Source of the DNA: Ignelater luminosus
Lineage: Eukaryota > Arthropoda > Insecta > Coleoptera > Elateridae
Direction of reading: 5' to 3'
NCBI GenBank assembly: GCA_011009095.1
Contig: VTPC01001942.1
Span: 1 to 64,000, forward strand
Length of the DNA stretch: 64,000 nt
Shown here: positions 15,801-27,654 of the stretch, piece by piece
Position numbering within the stretch: position 1 is the stretch's first letter
Layout of the letters: every line of letters starts with the position of its first letter
The notes under the pieces: model-generated
Databases searched by the model: none
Told to the model about the DNA's origin: nothing
Seen by the model: only the letters and a program-made list of their open reading frames with translations
Translations under genes and position numbers: made by a program

Positions 15801-18800
15801 TAGAAAATAGCGGTTTTAAGTTTTCGTTTACAACTTACTGTTTTCAGATTTGTTTTTGTATTATTGAATATCTACCTACTTCTGCCGTAGTCTGTTAGTG
15901 AAATTCATCATTAGGCAAAATGGCTTCACCATGTGTGTATACATGTAGTTACATGTAATGCCAGCAGACTGTTCACCGCACAAAGACGGCTAACCAAAAA
16001 GGCGATATTTAACTAATCAAGGGGTGGCATTTTTTAGAGTCCGATGGTGATTCCCGCAAAAATCAAAAGAAGCGTTTTTTAAGTTTGCACAAAGGGGATT
16101 CATATGAACGCAATTGATCTGAATTCCAGCAGATAATGCAAAACAGATTCAGAACCCTTTATTTTGGTAGTTAACTGATTGAATGCATTTAAAGATTTTA
16201 TGTAATGCGATCGCTTTAAAGACAGAATTTAATTTCTGTTCATTAAAATGTGTATGCTATTATTAAAATAAGAAGCCAGCTAAAAAGTGAAAGAGTAGAG
16301 TTCTACTCTTCTACACCGTCTTTCGACATCTCATTATCCATAGAATATAGAGCGGTCAGATTTGCTATAGTCGAAAAGTGGGCATCATTCGATATAATTC
16401 GAAAATATTACAATATCAAAACAGAGAAAGAAACAAAAATATAAATTCGTGAAATATGTGAAACAAGGTTTTAGTACTTATAACAGTAAACAAGCAATAA
16501 ACTAAAAACATCACGGCACTTAGCCTGACAAAATCTCTTGCCTACAATTTGTTATTAAGATGATGGAAATCAAGCCCGTAGCTATGGGCGGAGGGGTGCT
16601 ATATGGGGCTTTACCCCTTCAGACGATGATTATCATTCGTGTTTTCAAAATCATACTTAAATCTTTAATCGTTCAATTCAAAATTTCTTTTTATTGATTT
16701 GTTGTCCTTCCTTGCGATGATTCTAAGAAACTTCACAATTTTTTGAACATTGTAGCAGTTTATACTAGTACGGTCAGTAAGTTTTATGATTGTCAAGAGA
16801 TTGCGGACGGAGGTTTATTAATATATTACTTTCCACGTGCAGGTATTTAAAGAATCGGGTGACATCTGCTTAAAAATGTAAAGAAATTTTTGGAACAGAC
16901 TTGGCAAATTTTTGTATAAGTCATGAAAAAGATATTTTGAGTTTGCTATCAGCTTTCTCTTCTAGTTCTAATTCTATTTATGTAGAAACAAGAGTAGGGA
17001 AAAGAAAACTTTATAAGGGAGCATTTTAGGGTACATGTTTATAACGTTTTCCATTGTTTGAGTCAGTATAACTCGTTCCTGAAGTCCATCCAAGCAATTC
17101 AGTTACACCCCGTACATTTAAAATGTATGTAAATGTAAAATAGAAGATCTAAAGGAATAAACGCATGTCTTTAAAAAGAAACTATATTTGCACAAAAAAA
17201 TTAGTTTACTTATTTAAAAAAGATTCACTTAGTCACTTCCACCTTAAATTTGACATCATCGGGAAGCATTTTTTTCATGTTTATATTATTCTTATTACAG
17301 ATTTTAATACAACCCTAAGCCCCCTCGGGTAAAGAATGTGTCCCTTCAATTATGTAGTTCTGGCTACGGGCCTGATAGAATTTTTATACTAAGTACTAGG
17401 TATTTAGAGACTCCTGAGCCAAACCAGCCTAGAGTTCAAGCAAGGTTAAAATCGAAAATCCTAACTTTTTGCCAAGTCAAGAAATAAGTAACTAAATTTT
17501 ATGTCATCACTTAGAAGTTTTAAAATGAAAACGAAAACAAACAATTCATCTTACGCAGAAAGATTTAAAAAATTCTAGATTGCTCTTAGCACAAAGTATT
17601 AGATTGTGACATATTGGTAAGGCAGTAGCGCAGATTTTTAGTTTTCGATGCAAATAAAGATAAAAAATAATAACGGAAAAATAATTAAAATCTACTTCAT
17701 TTACAAAATGTGGATATAGCAGAAAAATGACCTGACAACGAACATAAATTTCTAAAAATAATATAGGTACAGACGTGTCCAGGAAAAAGTGGACGCTGGT
17801 AACCCTTACGGAATATCACGTCATTTCACGAAATGAACAATTTCACTAAAAACCTACGACATAACATATCCGTTGAGGTAATAAGACATATTGCACCAAA
17901 AACGGTTTTGCATACGCAAGATGACAAGTCAAGTTCGAGCTTATTATGAAAATGTGTTATTTTTCTGTTTTCTACATTATTTGCCATTACACATGGCAAT
18001 GGTATTTACAAGAACTAGAAGCGTAATATCTCTCCTATTACTATTACTATTTATTACGTTACTTGACTTATTGTTCATGCAAAATACAAAAGTACATATA
18101 ATTTTACCGCTCTAATACTATTTTGAAATTCAGATGACGTACAATTTTTATTATGAAAAAAACCATCTTGTTGGTTAGTATACATAATTCATAATTTCCA
18201 ACTTTATGGGTTTTTTAAATTTCCTGTCTTTAATCTAAATAAGTTGACAAATTGCGAATTTGCATTCTTAGAAAGTAATTAACCTTACAAACTCATTTGT
18301 TTGTATGTAGAGATTTCTTGTTGTCGGTATTATAAATTGTTAAAATCTAGTCAGGAAATTTATATGTTGAACAGATTGCTTGTTTAAATCTTAACAAAGT
18401 AAAACAAACTACCTATAAAAGGACTTATCATTAATCTAGCCACAAGCTTATTTAATAAAAGCCTAAACCACAAAAGTACTTTACCTTTTCGTGAATTCAA
18501 AGCACGTGAGATTTTCGCAATTACGAAGTTTATGTTTACTTTAGATTTATTCAAAATTCTAATTTTCTTATTATACTCTTCTTGAATGTATACCTAAAGA
18601 AGAGCAACTCCCATTTATGGTTAACCACAAAACATAAATTATTTGTAAATTATTTCAAGTTTTTCAACGAACTCCGATGTTGAGTCGTTACTGAATTTGC
18701 GAAGTCTGTCTGTCTGTCCGCATTTCTTTTTAATTTTGAAATTTTGACTTCAGATTTGGATTTTACATCAGAAACTAAAGACTACGTGGTGTCTTCGTTT

Positions 18801-21800
18801 TTTGATATCTCTTCGGAAACATAATCAAAATGGCCGCCAAAATTTGAAAATTTTTTAAAACTTGCTCGAATTCAGTAACAAAACGGAGATCGTTGCGGTT
18901 ATGCTTTGCATTCCCAGATGTTTAAATGTGACTAAAACTAAAACCATACATTGTGTTTGGGGTAAAACAATATATTGATCTAGAAAATTTGGTAATTTTG
19001 GTTTTTAAAATTGTTCCTCAAGGGTATCTCAAGAGCGGAACTATTCTATGTCCTAAATTTTCAATTTTTGAACTAATGTACTAGATATGTAAAAGAGATC
19101 CCTAAATACATGGGTATACATTACATATTTAGCAAAATTGTTTAAAGAAATATTATATTGTCATTATTATTGGAATTTAATTTTTTTTTGCATGTTAAGT
19201 ATGAAAATCCATTTTATGTATGTTTATATTATCATTAATTTTTATGATTTCATGATTTAATCATGTTTTAGTATCTTAAATTGTTTCCGGTATTTGTAAA
19301 TATGGTATTTGCAGTTGTACAATTATTTTTTACTTTTAAACAATAATCATTTAGTTGGTTTATGCTTGAAAATTTGTATTTGTTTTCTAACATTCTCTCA
19401 ATGCAAACTTATACCATTCCCATTACTAACTAGCGGACTACACGATTTATCAGGCGTTAAATTTAACTAAATTAGCATTATTTGAAAACAGGAAGAAATT
19501 ATGTAAATTTTAAGAAGTACCTTCTTATTAACTAAAAATGTCCTACATCATTGCAAATATTTTATTTTATTTATTTTTTTATATTTTATTTCAAAATCTT
19601 GACTACAATGCGGAAATACACTTTATATTTCCACAAAATCTAGAATAACACAATACCATGTTTTGGTTACTTTTACAAATAATTAAGCCTGTAATTACCA
19701 AGCGATAATAATAAGCGGTCTAATATAAATTTATAGCACAAAAGCTTGGTAATCACATTGACTAGAGAGAGTATAGTAATAACAGTGTGAGTGTAAGTGA
19801 GAAAAAAGAGTCAAGTTCTACTGCTCATACGAAAAGATTAAATTTGCAGAAACTATAAAAAATTGTAAGGTCAATTTGTCACCGTTATTTATTTTATTTA
19901 TGGTGGCTTGTATTTAGCTACTAAAAACAAGAAATAAATGTAGATGTATTTTTTTATTGATGATAAAGATATGGAAAGAAATAGTTTCTCCTTTAGATTG
20001 AATCTTCATATATCACACACTATGGGAGAAAAATATCTATAAAAAAGATTTTTCAGTGTTACAAACATCAGCAGATGCTGTGAAATACATTTTGGTGCTA
20101 CATGAAATTTGTACTTTTCAGAAGATTTGAAAGAGAGTAAAAAAAAACTGATTTTTGTATGTTAGTGACTTCTTGATGTTGTTTGCACAGTTTCGATATT
20201 TCAATACAAACTTCAGTTTTCCTCAGATAAAAATATCTGAATTTTCAGCAGATATTTGAAATTTTTAAATATTGGTAAATATCAGACCAACTCTGTCTTT
20301 TCATGATCTACGTGTACCAGAAGCAGTAGTCATTAATAATTTATTTAGTTTGAATTATATGCAGTACTATTCTATTACTACTTTCTCTAACCAATACTAC
20401 TTTTTTCTACTTTTCACTTAAGTTCTATTAGATGGTATATATTGGGATACCTCCAGCAGCATTAGAATTTTGCATTAAGTATTGTGTACAGCCAGGCACC
20501 TATATTATAACATTTACAATCAACTTTACAGTAAAATTTATTATCAGCAATTACAGATTTTGCTTAAATCGCTTTTCTTGTATACCAACCTACTCGTATA
20601 TTCATAACATTGAAAGTGCTTTGCAATCTTTTTTCTGCTACTTGATATTATTATAACAATGATTTCATGCTAACATACTATCTTTAGAATATTTATTAAA
20701 ATTTGATAAGAAATGTTTATTGTTTTTTTTAGTAAAATGTTATCAACAATTCAAAGAAAAACAGTCTCATAAAAAATTAACCTATCTGAGGAAGTACAAA
20801 AAATTTTACGCCTAAACAAAATTTAATTGAAGAATTAATTAAAGGATGTGCAAAGTTCTCAATTGAATGACTGATTAACTGCATGCTAATGAAACAAGAT
20901 ACAGTTACAATTAATTATAACAACAATATTTAACAATAAAAATTGAGCATGACTGTAGCAATATCCATAATAACAATTAACATTAGTAATTCGTAATAAT
21001 GATTAATTTTCGTATCAACAAATTTTTAACTTATTTGTTTATTAAAATCCCTATAATTTTTCTTTGCATTAAAAAAGATTAAAAATATCATTTTTTTACT
21101 GAACTTTTGCAATCATTGTCAAGATATCTTTCTTTAAATTAAACTTTCCCTTGTGAAACCTTATATAACTGAACTATTTGTGTACCTTGTTTTTATTGAA
21201 ATTGAAGACAAACGTTACTAAAAATCTTGCCTTACTTTTATTATTTTATTTTGTTGTAGTTCATAATAATCATAATGCGAAAATGCAAAGAATGTAAGAT
21301 TTTAATTTCATGATTTCATTATTTTTATTTATCAGTTATTTTTGTAGTTTTAGGGTAAAACAACGACCTTGCCAATTATATTAAAACCTTTCTAATCATG
21401 GACAATTAGCAAAAAAACTCAAATGCTTGACTACCCTAGCAGAACAATCATATTAAACTATGGTGAATGACCAAAAACAATTTTACACTGATAATTTTTA
21501 AAAGGTAACAATTAAAAAATTATTTTTTAAAGGACAAAAATGATCTAAACATGATTTGTCAGTTAAACAGCAAACTAATAAAAGATTTAATCTAAATATA
21601 ACAACAATTATACACAGAGAACTATTATTTTATGATTCTTGGGTATAACATGAAATGCATTAACATTTAATCTATGTTCTAGTTTTAATTGTTCATTAAT
21701 CTAGTTTGAGATTATGGGAAAAATAAAATTCAAAGTTAACATCGTAACTGCGTTTTTTTATTACAAAACCAAAATAGTAATTAATTTCAGTAACTTTAAA

Positions 21801-22128
21801 TGCATTATTAGAACCTGTTTGTAATTCTTTTAATTTCCAATTTTTAGACCTACTATTACATTAATATAAAAATGTTATTTTCTTCGCTCTAATTAAAAAG
21901 ATTGAAACATAGATGTAGAGCTACTAATATTTAATAAAATGAAGTAAACCAATTTATATCTACTTATGTACATCTTTTACAATTATTTTCTACATATTTA
22001 TGAATAAAAAATATAATTAATCAATTTGAAACTTACCCATTATTATTAGTCTGTGCTCCTAAGCTAACCACAACAAAAGAGAAAACCACTAGAACAGGTA
22101 GAACTGAGAAAGCCCACATATGATTCAT
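1..22128 (-). CDS. Cys-loop ligand-gated anion channel subunit (pHCl-like), 5' part, continues past the left edge
   Basis: Pentameric ligand-gated channel subunit of the plasma membrane. I read six spliced exons: 22037-22128, 8677-9187, 554-866, 347-496, 137-292 and 82 to beyond 1. All junctions have GT/AG ends and compatible phases, giving 434 residues so far. Residues 1-25 are a signal peptide and about 32-150 are Pro/Gln-rich. The ligand-binding domain starts near residue 195; its Cys-loop is C285/C299 with 13 residues between. TM1 is about 374-396 (YYVMDYFIPS), followed by the TM1-TM2 linker DNAAPRITLG and TM2 (about 404-427, TSTMLAFITL). TM3, TM4 and the intracellular loop lie outside the window. 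The LHLTE strand and the TM1/TM2 sequence resemble the insect pHCl/Hodor-type chloride channels; anion selectivity is inferred. Introns 3-5 are 54-57 nt, but introns 1 and 2 are 12.8 and 7.8 kb and full of transposons. The exact ortholog is unsettled. Confidence 0.85.
867..8676. other. Intron 2 of the channel gene
   Basis: AT-rich intron of 7.8 kb without convincing coding sequence. It holds a mariner-type end (TACAGGGTGTTCACAAATG, from about 1464), the inverted-repeat element at 5485-6375, and a GC-richer patch at about 7400-7600. A block at about 7980-8100 recurs at 62712-62830. Short open frames here look random. Confidence 0.6.
5485..6375. mobile_element. Inverted-repeat mariner-type element, CAGTGTGTCC family
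   Basis: Ends are CAGTGTGTCC at the left and GGACACGCTG at the right, each flanked by TA, the mariner/Tc1 target duplication. The terminal arms (about 5485-5650 and 6205-6375) are clear inverted copies. A second inner inverted pair (5670-5775 against about 5855-5945) is also visible. The right arm carries about 250 bp absent from the left. No transposase motif was found inside. The same family recurs at 62201-62701, and a related subfamily at 52726-53637. Confidence 0.8.
8677..9187 (-). CDS. Channel exon 2: proline-rich extracellular N-terminal region
   Basis: The acceptor TTTGCAG precedes base 9187 and the donor GTGAGT follows base 8677. The 511-nt exon completes the split GGG codon from exon 1. 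It encodes about 170 residues: a low-complexity run of Pro, Ser, Gln, Tyr and His, then a conserved-looking segment (DKLTLDQFSSRL, HIEAIDQL) that joins in phase to exon 3. Cysteines occur in EHACPSL and THACRYD. The proline-rich stretch is much longer than is usual for this receptor class. A second frame in the same bases is open only because of the CCA/CAC repeats. Confidence 0.85.
12282..14603 (+). mobile_element. piggyBac-type transposon, complete ends, 2322 bp
   Basis: The element is bounded by TTAA on both sides (12278-12281 and 14604-14607). Terminal inverted repeats are CTCTTTCAGGCA at the left and its reverse complement at the right. Subterminal inverted motifs of the GGTGGTTCAAAAT type lie just inside both ends (12294-12360 and about 14415-14445). 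The interior encodes a piggyBac transposase on the plus strand that is now broken. Intact ends and target duplication together with a damaged coding region suggest it could only have moved with transposase supplied from elsewhere. Confidence 0.93.
12546..14222 (+). pseudogene. piggyBac transposase, disabled by a stop and frameshifts
   Basis: The frame opens with MNKDRIYLNN and an acidic N-terminus. It hits an in-frame TAA at 12669-12671, resumes in the same frame to about 13338, then shifts frame. A further stop lies at 13718-13720 with another shift after it, and the tail is at 13995-14222. The three aspartates of the piggyBac DDD core are present: TVDES (about 13260), YFDNYF (about 13479) and NCVDKFD (about 13800). 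The tail has the Cys-rich zinc-binding pattern (RRCVLCS, WECTTCKVALCLG). Family assignment is secure; the product cannot be functional as read. Confidence 0.9.
15196..15685. repeat. Inverted repeat of about 130-bp arms
   Basis: Left arm 15196-15330 and right arm about 15548-15685 are diverged reverse complements. Both contain TTTAATCAAGGCATACTTG at the outer side and TTTGAAAGGG at the inner side. The loop is about 215 bp and AT-rich. No target duplication or coding content was recognised, so it is probably an old foldback-type element. Confidence 0.65.
16571..17374. mobile_element. hAT-like non-autonomous element with CARGCCCGTAGC ends
   Basis: The terminal inverted repeats begin CAAGCCCGTAGC (left) and CAGGCCCGTAGC (right, reverse complement). 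The 8 bp outside each end (ATGGAAAT and ATAGAATT) agree at 6 of 8 positions, compatible with a decayed 8-bp hAT duplication. No transposase is visible in the 804 bp. Assignment to hAT is from end sequence and duplication length only. Confidence 0.55.
22037..22128 (-). CDS. Channel exon 1: start codon and signal peptide
   Basis: On the minus strand an ATG at 22128 opens 30 codons followed by a GTAAGT donor. The peptide begins MNHMWAF, then a hydrophobic core (VLPVLVVFSFVVVSLG) and a likely signal-peptidase site after GAQ. Phase 2 at the donor matches the acceptor of exon 2, 12.8 kb away. A second in-frame ATG lies three codons on; the first is chosen as the more upstream. Untranslated exons could lie further upstream. 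Confidence 0.75.
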
Positions 22129-24003
22129 TTCGAAATCCCTTAAACTTTTTTTTGTTTATATCTAGACTGATATGCTCACAATACTGAGGCACAAGGTTAC
22201 ATACAGCCTCTTATAAACTCCCACCAGGGCCATCTTGCCACTGAAATCTTCTCAAGTGAGCCTAAATTTTACAGTTTTTAACACAGAAGTCATATTGTTG
22301 CAAAATACAGTCATCATTATATTTACATAAATAACCGGCATTTAAAAAGTGCATTTACAAGTAATTTTCTGAACTTGACCTATTCATCTAAATTTTATTA
22401 AAAACTTGGTATTATACAGTACACTACACCGTAGATTACTATGGTGTTTAAATAGATGAAGATATGATAAAGTGTATTGTGTACGAGAAAATTCCTACAA
22501 CTTATTTTATGTTGATGAATGTAACTTGCATGATATTAAAAGCTTTTAGTATAATCATAAAATTATTGTACAATATAAATACTAATTAATTTCTGTGTAG
22601 GTATACTATGGTGCATTTTTATGTTTTCACTTGAGTTGAAGAATTTATATTTTAGTTTACAATATTTGTCAGATAAATAATGCAGTTATAATTATATAAG
22701 TTAAATGAAAATTTTCATGAAAACTGTATACAGATAAAAAATAAAACTACAAATCTACAATGTATGAAAACATGACCATGAAATTCCTAATAATCTACAG
22801 CTCAATCTAACAAATCAACAAGATTCAGGGTTATCCCTCCATTTTAAAGATTTGCATTTACATAGTGAAATTAAATAAAACTATTAATTTTACTACACTT
22901 TCTAAAAGAATAAAATATTGATCAGCATTAGAATTTTCCCATAACCTATCTAGAGCAGGTGGCTGCACAATACTTTCACTCTGCTTACTAATAATCTCGT
23001 GATCAATTATTTCAGAACTTAATTTATACTACATCTGTATTGATTAATGATTATTAATGACACCTTTTGGGTGGGAAAATGACTTTATTTTGTCAAAGAA
23101 TGTCATTGATCTTAGAATTTATTGGATGTTGATCACGTGCGTCAAAGGATATTTTTTTGAAGTTTAAGATAATTGTTTGAATAATTTCCTTTAACACAAC
23201 AGAGAAAATATTCTTTGAATATCTATGATATCCTAATCACTATAAATTATTTTTGGTTACATATTAGTTTTGTATACCAAGCCACTTATAATTATTTTGC
23301 TATGTAAAACTGGGTATTCAATTGATGTACCTTGTCTATAACATAAATTGCTTTAGTCAAACATTTTTAGGTTCACCGTCATTTTTTACTTTTACACTTT
23401 TACCTGCAAAATGCACTTTAAGTCAAAGCTCTTCAAAATAGAAACAGAAAACATGCAACTCAGTAATTTATGTATCCCAACATTTCTTGAAACAATGAAA
23501 ATAGATGTTCACTAAGAATTAGAGTAAGTCAGATGTTCACCAGATTTAACAGTAGCAAATCATAATGATAGATCAAGTTGTTTTGTTTTGTAGCTGAGGC
23601 TTTAGGTTGCGCTTCCCTTGAACCTCATGGTTTCAACTACTATGGTCTTTTGTCATCAACTAGAACTTAACTGAATCCAGAGATATTCTAACCTTGGGTA
23701 ACGATTGTTAAGAAGATAAATCTCAACACTTTAATCTTGTCAGAGGCAGAAATGTATAATTATTATCACAAACACAAAACTCTATGGCATATTTCATGGA
23801 AAATAAATTAAAAAACTTAATAAACAAAAATTAAACTTGCAAGCTTAAATGAATGTTCAAAGATTATCATATGGTAACAAACAAAAACTGATTTCGTGCT
23901 TTCTTAAACCAACTCTTGAATCACAATCTACCTAGTGTTCCATTTAAAAGAAAACAAGAAAGTTACATTTTGTGCTTCTCAGTCACAGCATATAACAAAA
24001 CAT
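22129..24003. other. Intergenic region upstream of the channel gene
   Basis: AT-rich sequence with no convincing gene, RNA or transposon. It should hold the promoter and any 5' untranslated exons of the channel gene, but I see no distinctive promoter motif. Confidence 0.5.
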
Positions 24004-24081
24004 TTAATTGAAACTTTAATAATTATTTACAAAGAGTAAAAATCAAAACAAAAATATTTTTATATTCTTCAATCACTTTGC

Positions 24082-25327
24082 ACGAGGGTCACACTAAAAA
24101 TTCTTAGAAACCAATAGAGAAATAAATAACAGAACAAAGAAAACAGGTTTGCTGTTATTCAAAATATTCTCCTTTATAATTTGTACACTTTTGCATTCTA
24201 TAAAACCAGTCCTTAAAACAGTTACTGCACTCTTCTTGCGTCACTTCAGAAATCAAGTTTTTGTACATTTCAACAGCTTCAGTTGGCAACGAAAGGTTGA
24301 TTTCACGCATTTTATTCTTAATTCTGGGAAACAAGAAGAAATCACAAGGTGCTACATCAGGACTCTACGGGAGATGATTCATTCTTGTCACCTTCAAAGC
24401 TTCCAAAAACGTGACCGTTTGCTTAGCCGTATGTGATGAGGGGTTCTCATGATGTAGGATGATTTTTCCTTTTACTTTTCTTATAACTTCAGGTAGACAA
24501 ACCGTAGTGTATCAATCTGCATTAACCGTCCGTCAATCCTCTAGCACAATTATAGCAATGTGACCAGTTTTCGGGAAAAAACTTGCTACCATTTTCTTGC
24601 GAACACTTCTTGTTCTTCTTACTTTTGTAGGCCTAGCATCTGTTTCAAACACCCATTGAACACTCTGACACTTTCTTTCAGGATCGAAACTATATATCCA
24701 GGATTTGTCTCCAGTCACAATATTCTATACGGAATTTGAAGTTTCTCGATTGTATTTTACAAGTGTTTTTCTACACCAATCGACACGTTGCTGCTTTTCA
24801 GCATCAGATAAATTATGTGGGATCCAACGGCTACATATTTTTTTGGCACCTAAGTGTTGGTGTAGAATTGTTTGAATTTGACTCATACCAATGCCTAATG
24901 TTGCCTGAATATAACTATATGTTACTCAACTATCCTCTTCAATCGAGGCTCGAACAGCAGCAAACATTTTTCTTCGGTCACAACAGTAGGTGGCCTACCT
25001 TCACGAAATTCATCGTTCAGATAGGAATAGTTATGTTTAAATTCACTGTGCCAATTATACGGTGGCCTTAGATGGGGCTTCATCACCAAATGCATTTTTA
25101 AGTCTTATCTCACTTTGCACCGGAGAAAGCAAACTTTTAAAATCGTAATAAATCATAGCACGAAAATGTTCTCTAGTTAAATTCATTATAACTGCAACAC
25201 AACAACTTCAAAACAGGATAACAAACAAACTGTAAAAGCAAATTCACTTCAGAAAAAAGCAACTGCTTTTGTTTAGGGTAGCTTGCAGGAACCTAGGCAT
25301 TCTAGATATTTTCAGTGTGGGCCTCGT
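24082..25327 (-). mobile_element. mariner transposon, 1246 bp, inactive
   Basis: The terminal inverted repeats start ACGAGG and share about 28 bp with some mismatches (left from 24082, right ending 25327 in reverse complement). The length is normal for a full mariner. The interior encodes a decayed mariner transposase on the minus strand. Imperfect 45-bp direct repeats lie just outside both ends (24004-24048 and 25339-25383). Confidence 0.85.
24155..25186 (-). pseudogene. mariner transposase, decayed
   Basis: Starting at the ATG at 25186, the N-terminus (REHFRAMIYYDFK) and the linker through about 344 codons follow a mariner transposase to the TAA at 24155-24157. The catalytic region is recognisable: GDKSWIY for the first aspartate, HHENPSSHTA where HHDN is usual, and SPDVAPCDFFLF for the third. 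The second aspartate is therefore glutamate. Several in-frame stops and at least one frameshift occur. It would have been a DNA-cutting and joining enzyme; this copy is dead. Confidence 0.88.
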
Positions 25328-26190
25328 ATAGCAAGGCCATTTAATTGAAACTTCAATAATTATAATTTAAAGAGCAAAAATCAAAACTTTTTATCATTAA
25401 CATCAGCTGGTGGCAGGGTAGGATACAAAGCCTCTGAACATTTTACAATAAATGTACAATAAACAATTAAATTTAAATTGAAACTGCTACACCTTGAAAA
25501 TAAAGTCTCAGGAGGTATTTTGTTATACGTTAGTTTATGTTTAGATTTGATCAAGGAATCACTCTGTGCCCTTATTATGTGCCATTTAGGGGACACCCTG
25601 TTGATGTATACAAAAGCAACATATGCATGCCAGCACTGCTTAACAAACTCACCACATGTGTCACTGACACTGAACATGCCAAATGGAACACCTACTTGAT
25701 TCTGATACCACTGAATAGCTTTTCAGTAATATGTATAAGGTTTGTTTTGGAAAGTTATTGAGTAGAAATAGTTTTTTAAGAAGAAATTGCAGTATGTCTC
25801 ACAAATTGCATTTATAATAAAGGTCATAAACAAAAGATGTGACCTTGTCACTAGAAAGCATACATAGCAAGCTATTGAATGGATCAAAACTAAGTAGGTA
25901 TTACATTTAAAAAGTTTATAATGAAACAAGAAAAATCATATTTTTTTCACATTGTTTTGAGCACAATCAATTGTTATTAGTTATGATACGTGAAAATACA
26001 ATGAAATTTAAGGTCTACACTTACTTTTATCCAACTTTTACTGATTCTTGTATTTTATAAATTTGCAAAGTTCATTTTTTTCTGTTTTGCAGACTAGATG
26101 TTCCTAAATATCCAGTTATGTTTGTCATTTTAGCTTTTCTAGTTACAAACAGTCAAGACTCTAAATAATAGCACTGTCAAGTTGATATGG

Positions 26191-27570
26191 TACAGTAAAA
26201 TTAGCTCCCAAGCCAGGAATCCAAAAAAACGAGGTTTGAGTGTCCTAAATTGTTCATTACCCTTTACTCTAAATGTGATAAAAAGTCTTCACAGCCAGAG
26301 CGTCAGGTTTGGGAAGGGGTCTGAAAATTGTGTTTTCTCAGGTTTTTCCAAACATCTCGCAAACTATTCAATTTAGAGCTTAATTCTATAAACAATTAAA
26401 GAACGTAAAATTTTCCACAACAAAGGTCATATGCGTTCTTTTGCTACACTCAATAGTACAGGAGATATAGAGGAATCAAGTTTATTCTTCTGTTGCGAAT
26501 TATAGAATGTTGTCACTTGAACTCTCCTTGCACCGGTTGATTTGCAGCAGTCGTTAAGTACATCTGGTAATGTAAAACATTCAAATTTTGTGTTTTTTTG
26601 GATCCATACATAGACAGGAAAAAACCGTTGTTAGCAATATCATCTGCCTATGCATTTAAGTTGTTGAAAATTAGAAATTTTTTTCTTAGTTCCCCATTAC
26701 CTTGAACTTTTTAAAATAGGGCTGTTTTCCCTTTCCTATATATTGAGGACACAGCATCGCGGCCTGTAAAGGCATAAACGCACAATAAAACAGGTTTCAT
26801 GTTCCCTATTATCAGTTTTATTTAATTGGTTGCCTTTGCCAGGTACATACAATCATCTTCAAGCTGCAGTTGGGGAGAGTAAGAATAATTAACATGACCA
26901 ATAGCTCAATATCATCGCCTACTACTACCTCCAATCCTTTTTGAGCTTCTGTAATTGGTATTTGAACAATCAGAGTATCTGCATCCCCAGGGTCTTGGAG
27001 CACCTCGCCCATCCTCTTGCCTTGAAGTGAACTGTCAGGAGGGATATTAGCTGTTCCTTATTTTTTAGGTTTGCAAGGAACTCACTCTGCCCAAACGGTC
27101 TTCTACTTTTACATCTACATTGACAGATGAGCAAGACCTTCGCAACTGTTCCTCATCTTTAGTATTTAGTTGTTCTCAGTAGCCATTGAACACGACAACA
27201 GCTTTTCCGTAATGGGAGGACACATAGTCACAGTATTGTTTGCAAATCAATCGGAACATCTATATCTCTTGAACTATTGAGTGTAGCAAAACAATGCATA
27301 TGACCTTTTTTGTGGAAAGTTTTACATTCTTTAATTGTTTATAGAGTAAGGTAAGCTCTGAGTAAGTAAGTTTCCGAGATATTTACAAAACACTGAGAAA
27401 ACACACTTTCCAGACCCCTTCTCCCCCCTCCTATCCCCAAACCAGACGCTCTGGCTGCAGAGACTTTTTACAACATTTAGAGAAAAGGCTAATGAACAAA
27501 TTGAGACAATGAAACCTTTTTATTTTTAGATTCCCGGGTTGGTGTGTATTTTGGTCTAATTTTACTGTAC
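26191..27570. mobile_element. Large inverted-repeat (foldback) element carrying a gene fragment
   Basis: Arms of about 285-310 bp (26191-26476 and 27257-27570) are diverged inverted copies. Both contain CCAGAGCGTC and TTTGCTACACTCAATAGT and end with TACAGTAAAATTAG outermost. The right arm has an extra G-rich insertion near 27415-27435. The 780-bp centre encodes a broken protein fragment on the minus strand. I could not define a target duplication. Confidence 0.75.
26500..27240 (-). pseudogene. Fragment of an uncharacterised 'DADTLIV / VVGDDIELLV' protein family
   Basis: Read on the minus strand across frames, the order is YCDYVSSHYGKAVVVF, a gap, LKNKEQLISLLTV, then (in one open frame, 26818-27012) GDADTLIVQIPI and VVVGDDIELLVMLIILT. 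Next come GRDAVSSIYRKGKTALF, IFNNLNA, ADDIANNGFFLSMYGSKK and HYQMYLTTAANQ. This succession matches, from memory, a family common in arthropods and cnidarians with motifs like EDADTLIV, VGEDVDLLVLL, AFTGCDTTSA and FFLALYG. That family may be nuclease-like and is often repeated in genomes. At least three frameshifts or stops disable it. Function is unassigned. Confidence 0.6.
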
Positions 27571-27654
27571 TAACAATAGTTTTAACATATCATATGTAAT
27601 TGTCAATTATTGGTTGAGTACTATCAGATATCTTTTTAAACAAATTGGAAATAA

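Larger units (their letters stand above)
9188..22036. other. Intron 1 of the channel gene
   Basis: Intron of 12.8 kb holding the piggyBac element (12282-14603), an inverted repeat (15196-15685) and a hAT-like TIR element (16571-17374). There are GC-richer transposon-like scraps near 11060-11130 and 18690-18900. The stretch 19000-22000 is extremely AT-rich and I see no gene in it. Confidence 0.55.
24004..25383. repeat. 45-bp direct repeats flanking the mariner
   Basis: Copies at 24004-24048 and 25339-25383 share ATTTAATTGAAACTT and AAAAATCAAAAC with a few differences between. They lie 33 and 11 bp outside the mariner ends, so they are not its TA duplication. The element may have landed in a pre-existing tandem repeat, or the flank was duplicated. 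Confidence 0.7.

Noticed and set aside
25381..25761. Several overlapping open frames on both strands
   Set aside because: No frame shows a known motif; the region may be a transposon scrap, but I could not support it.
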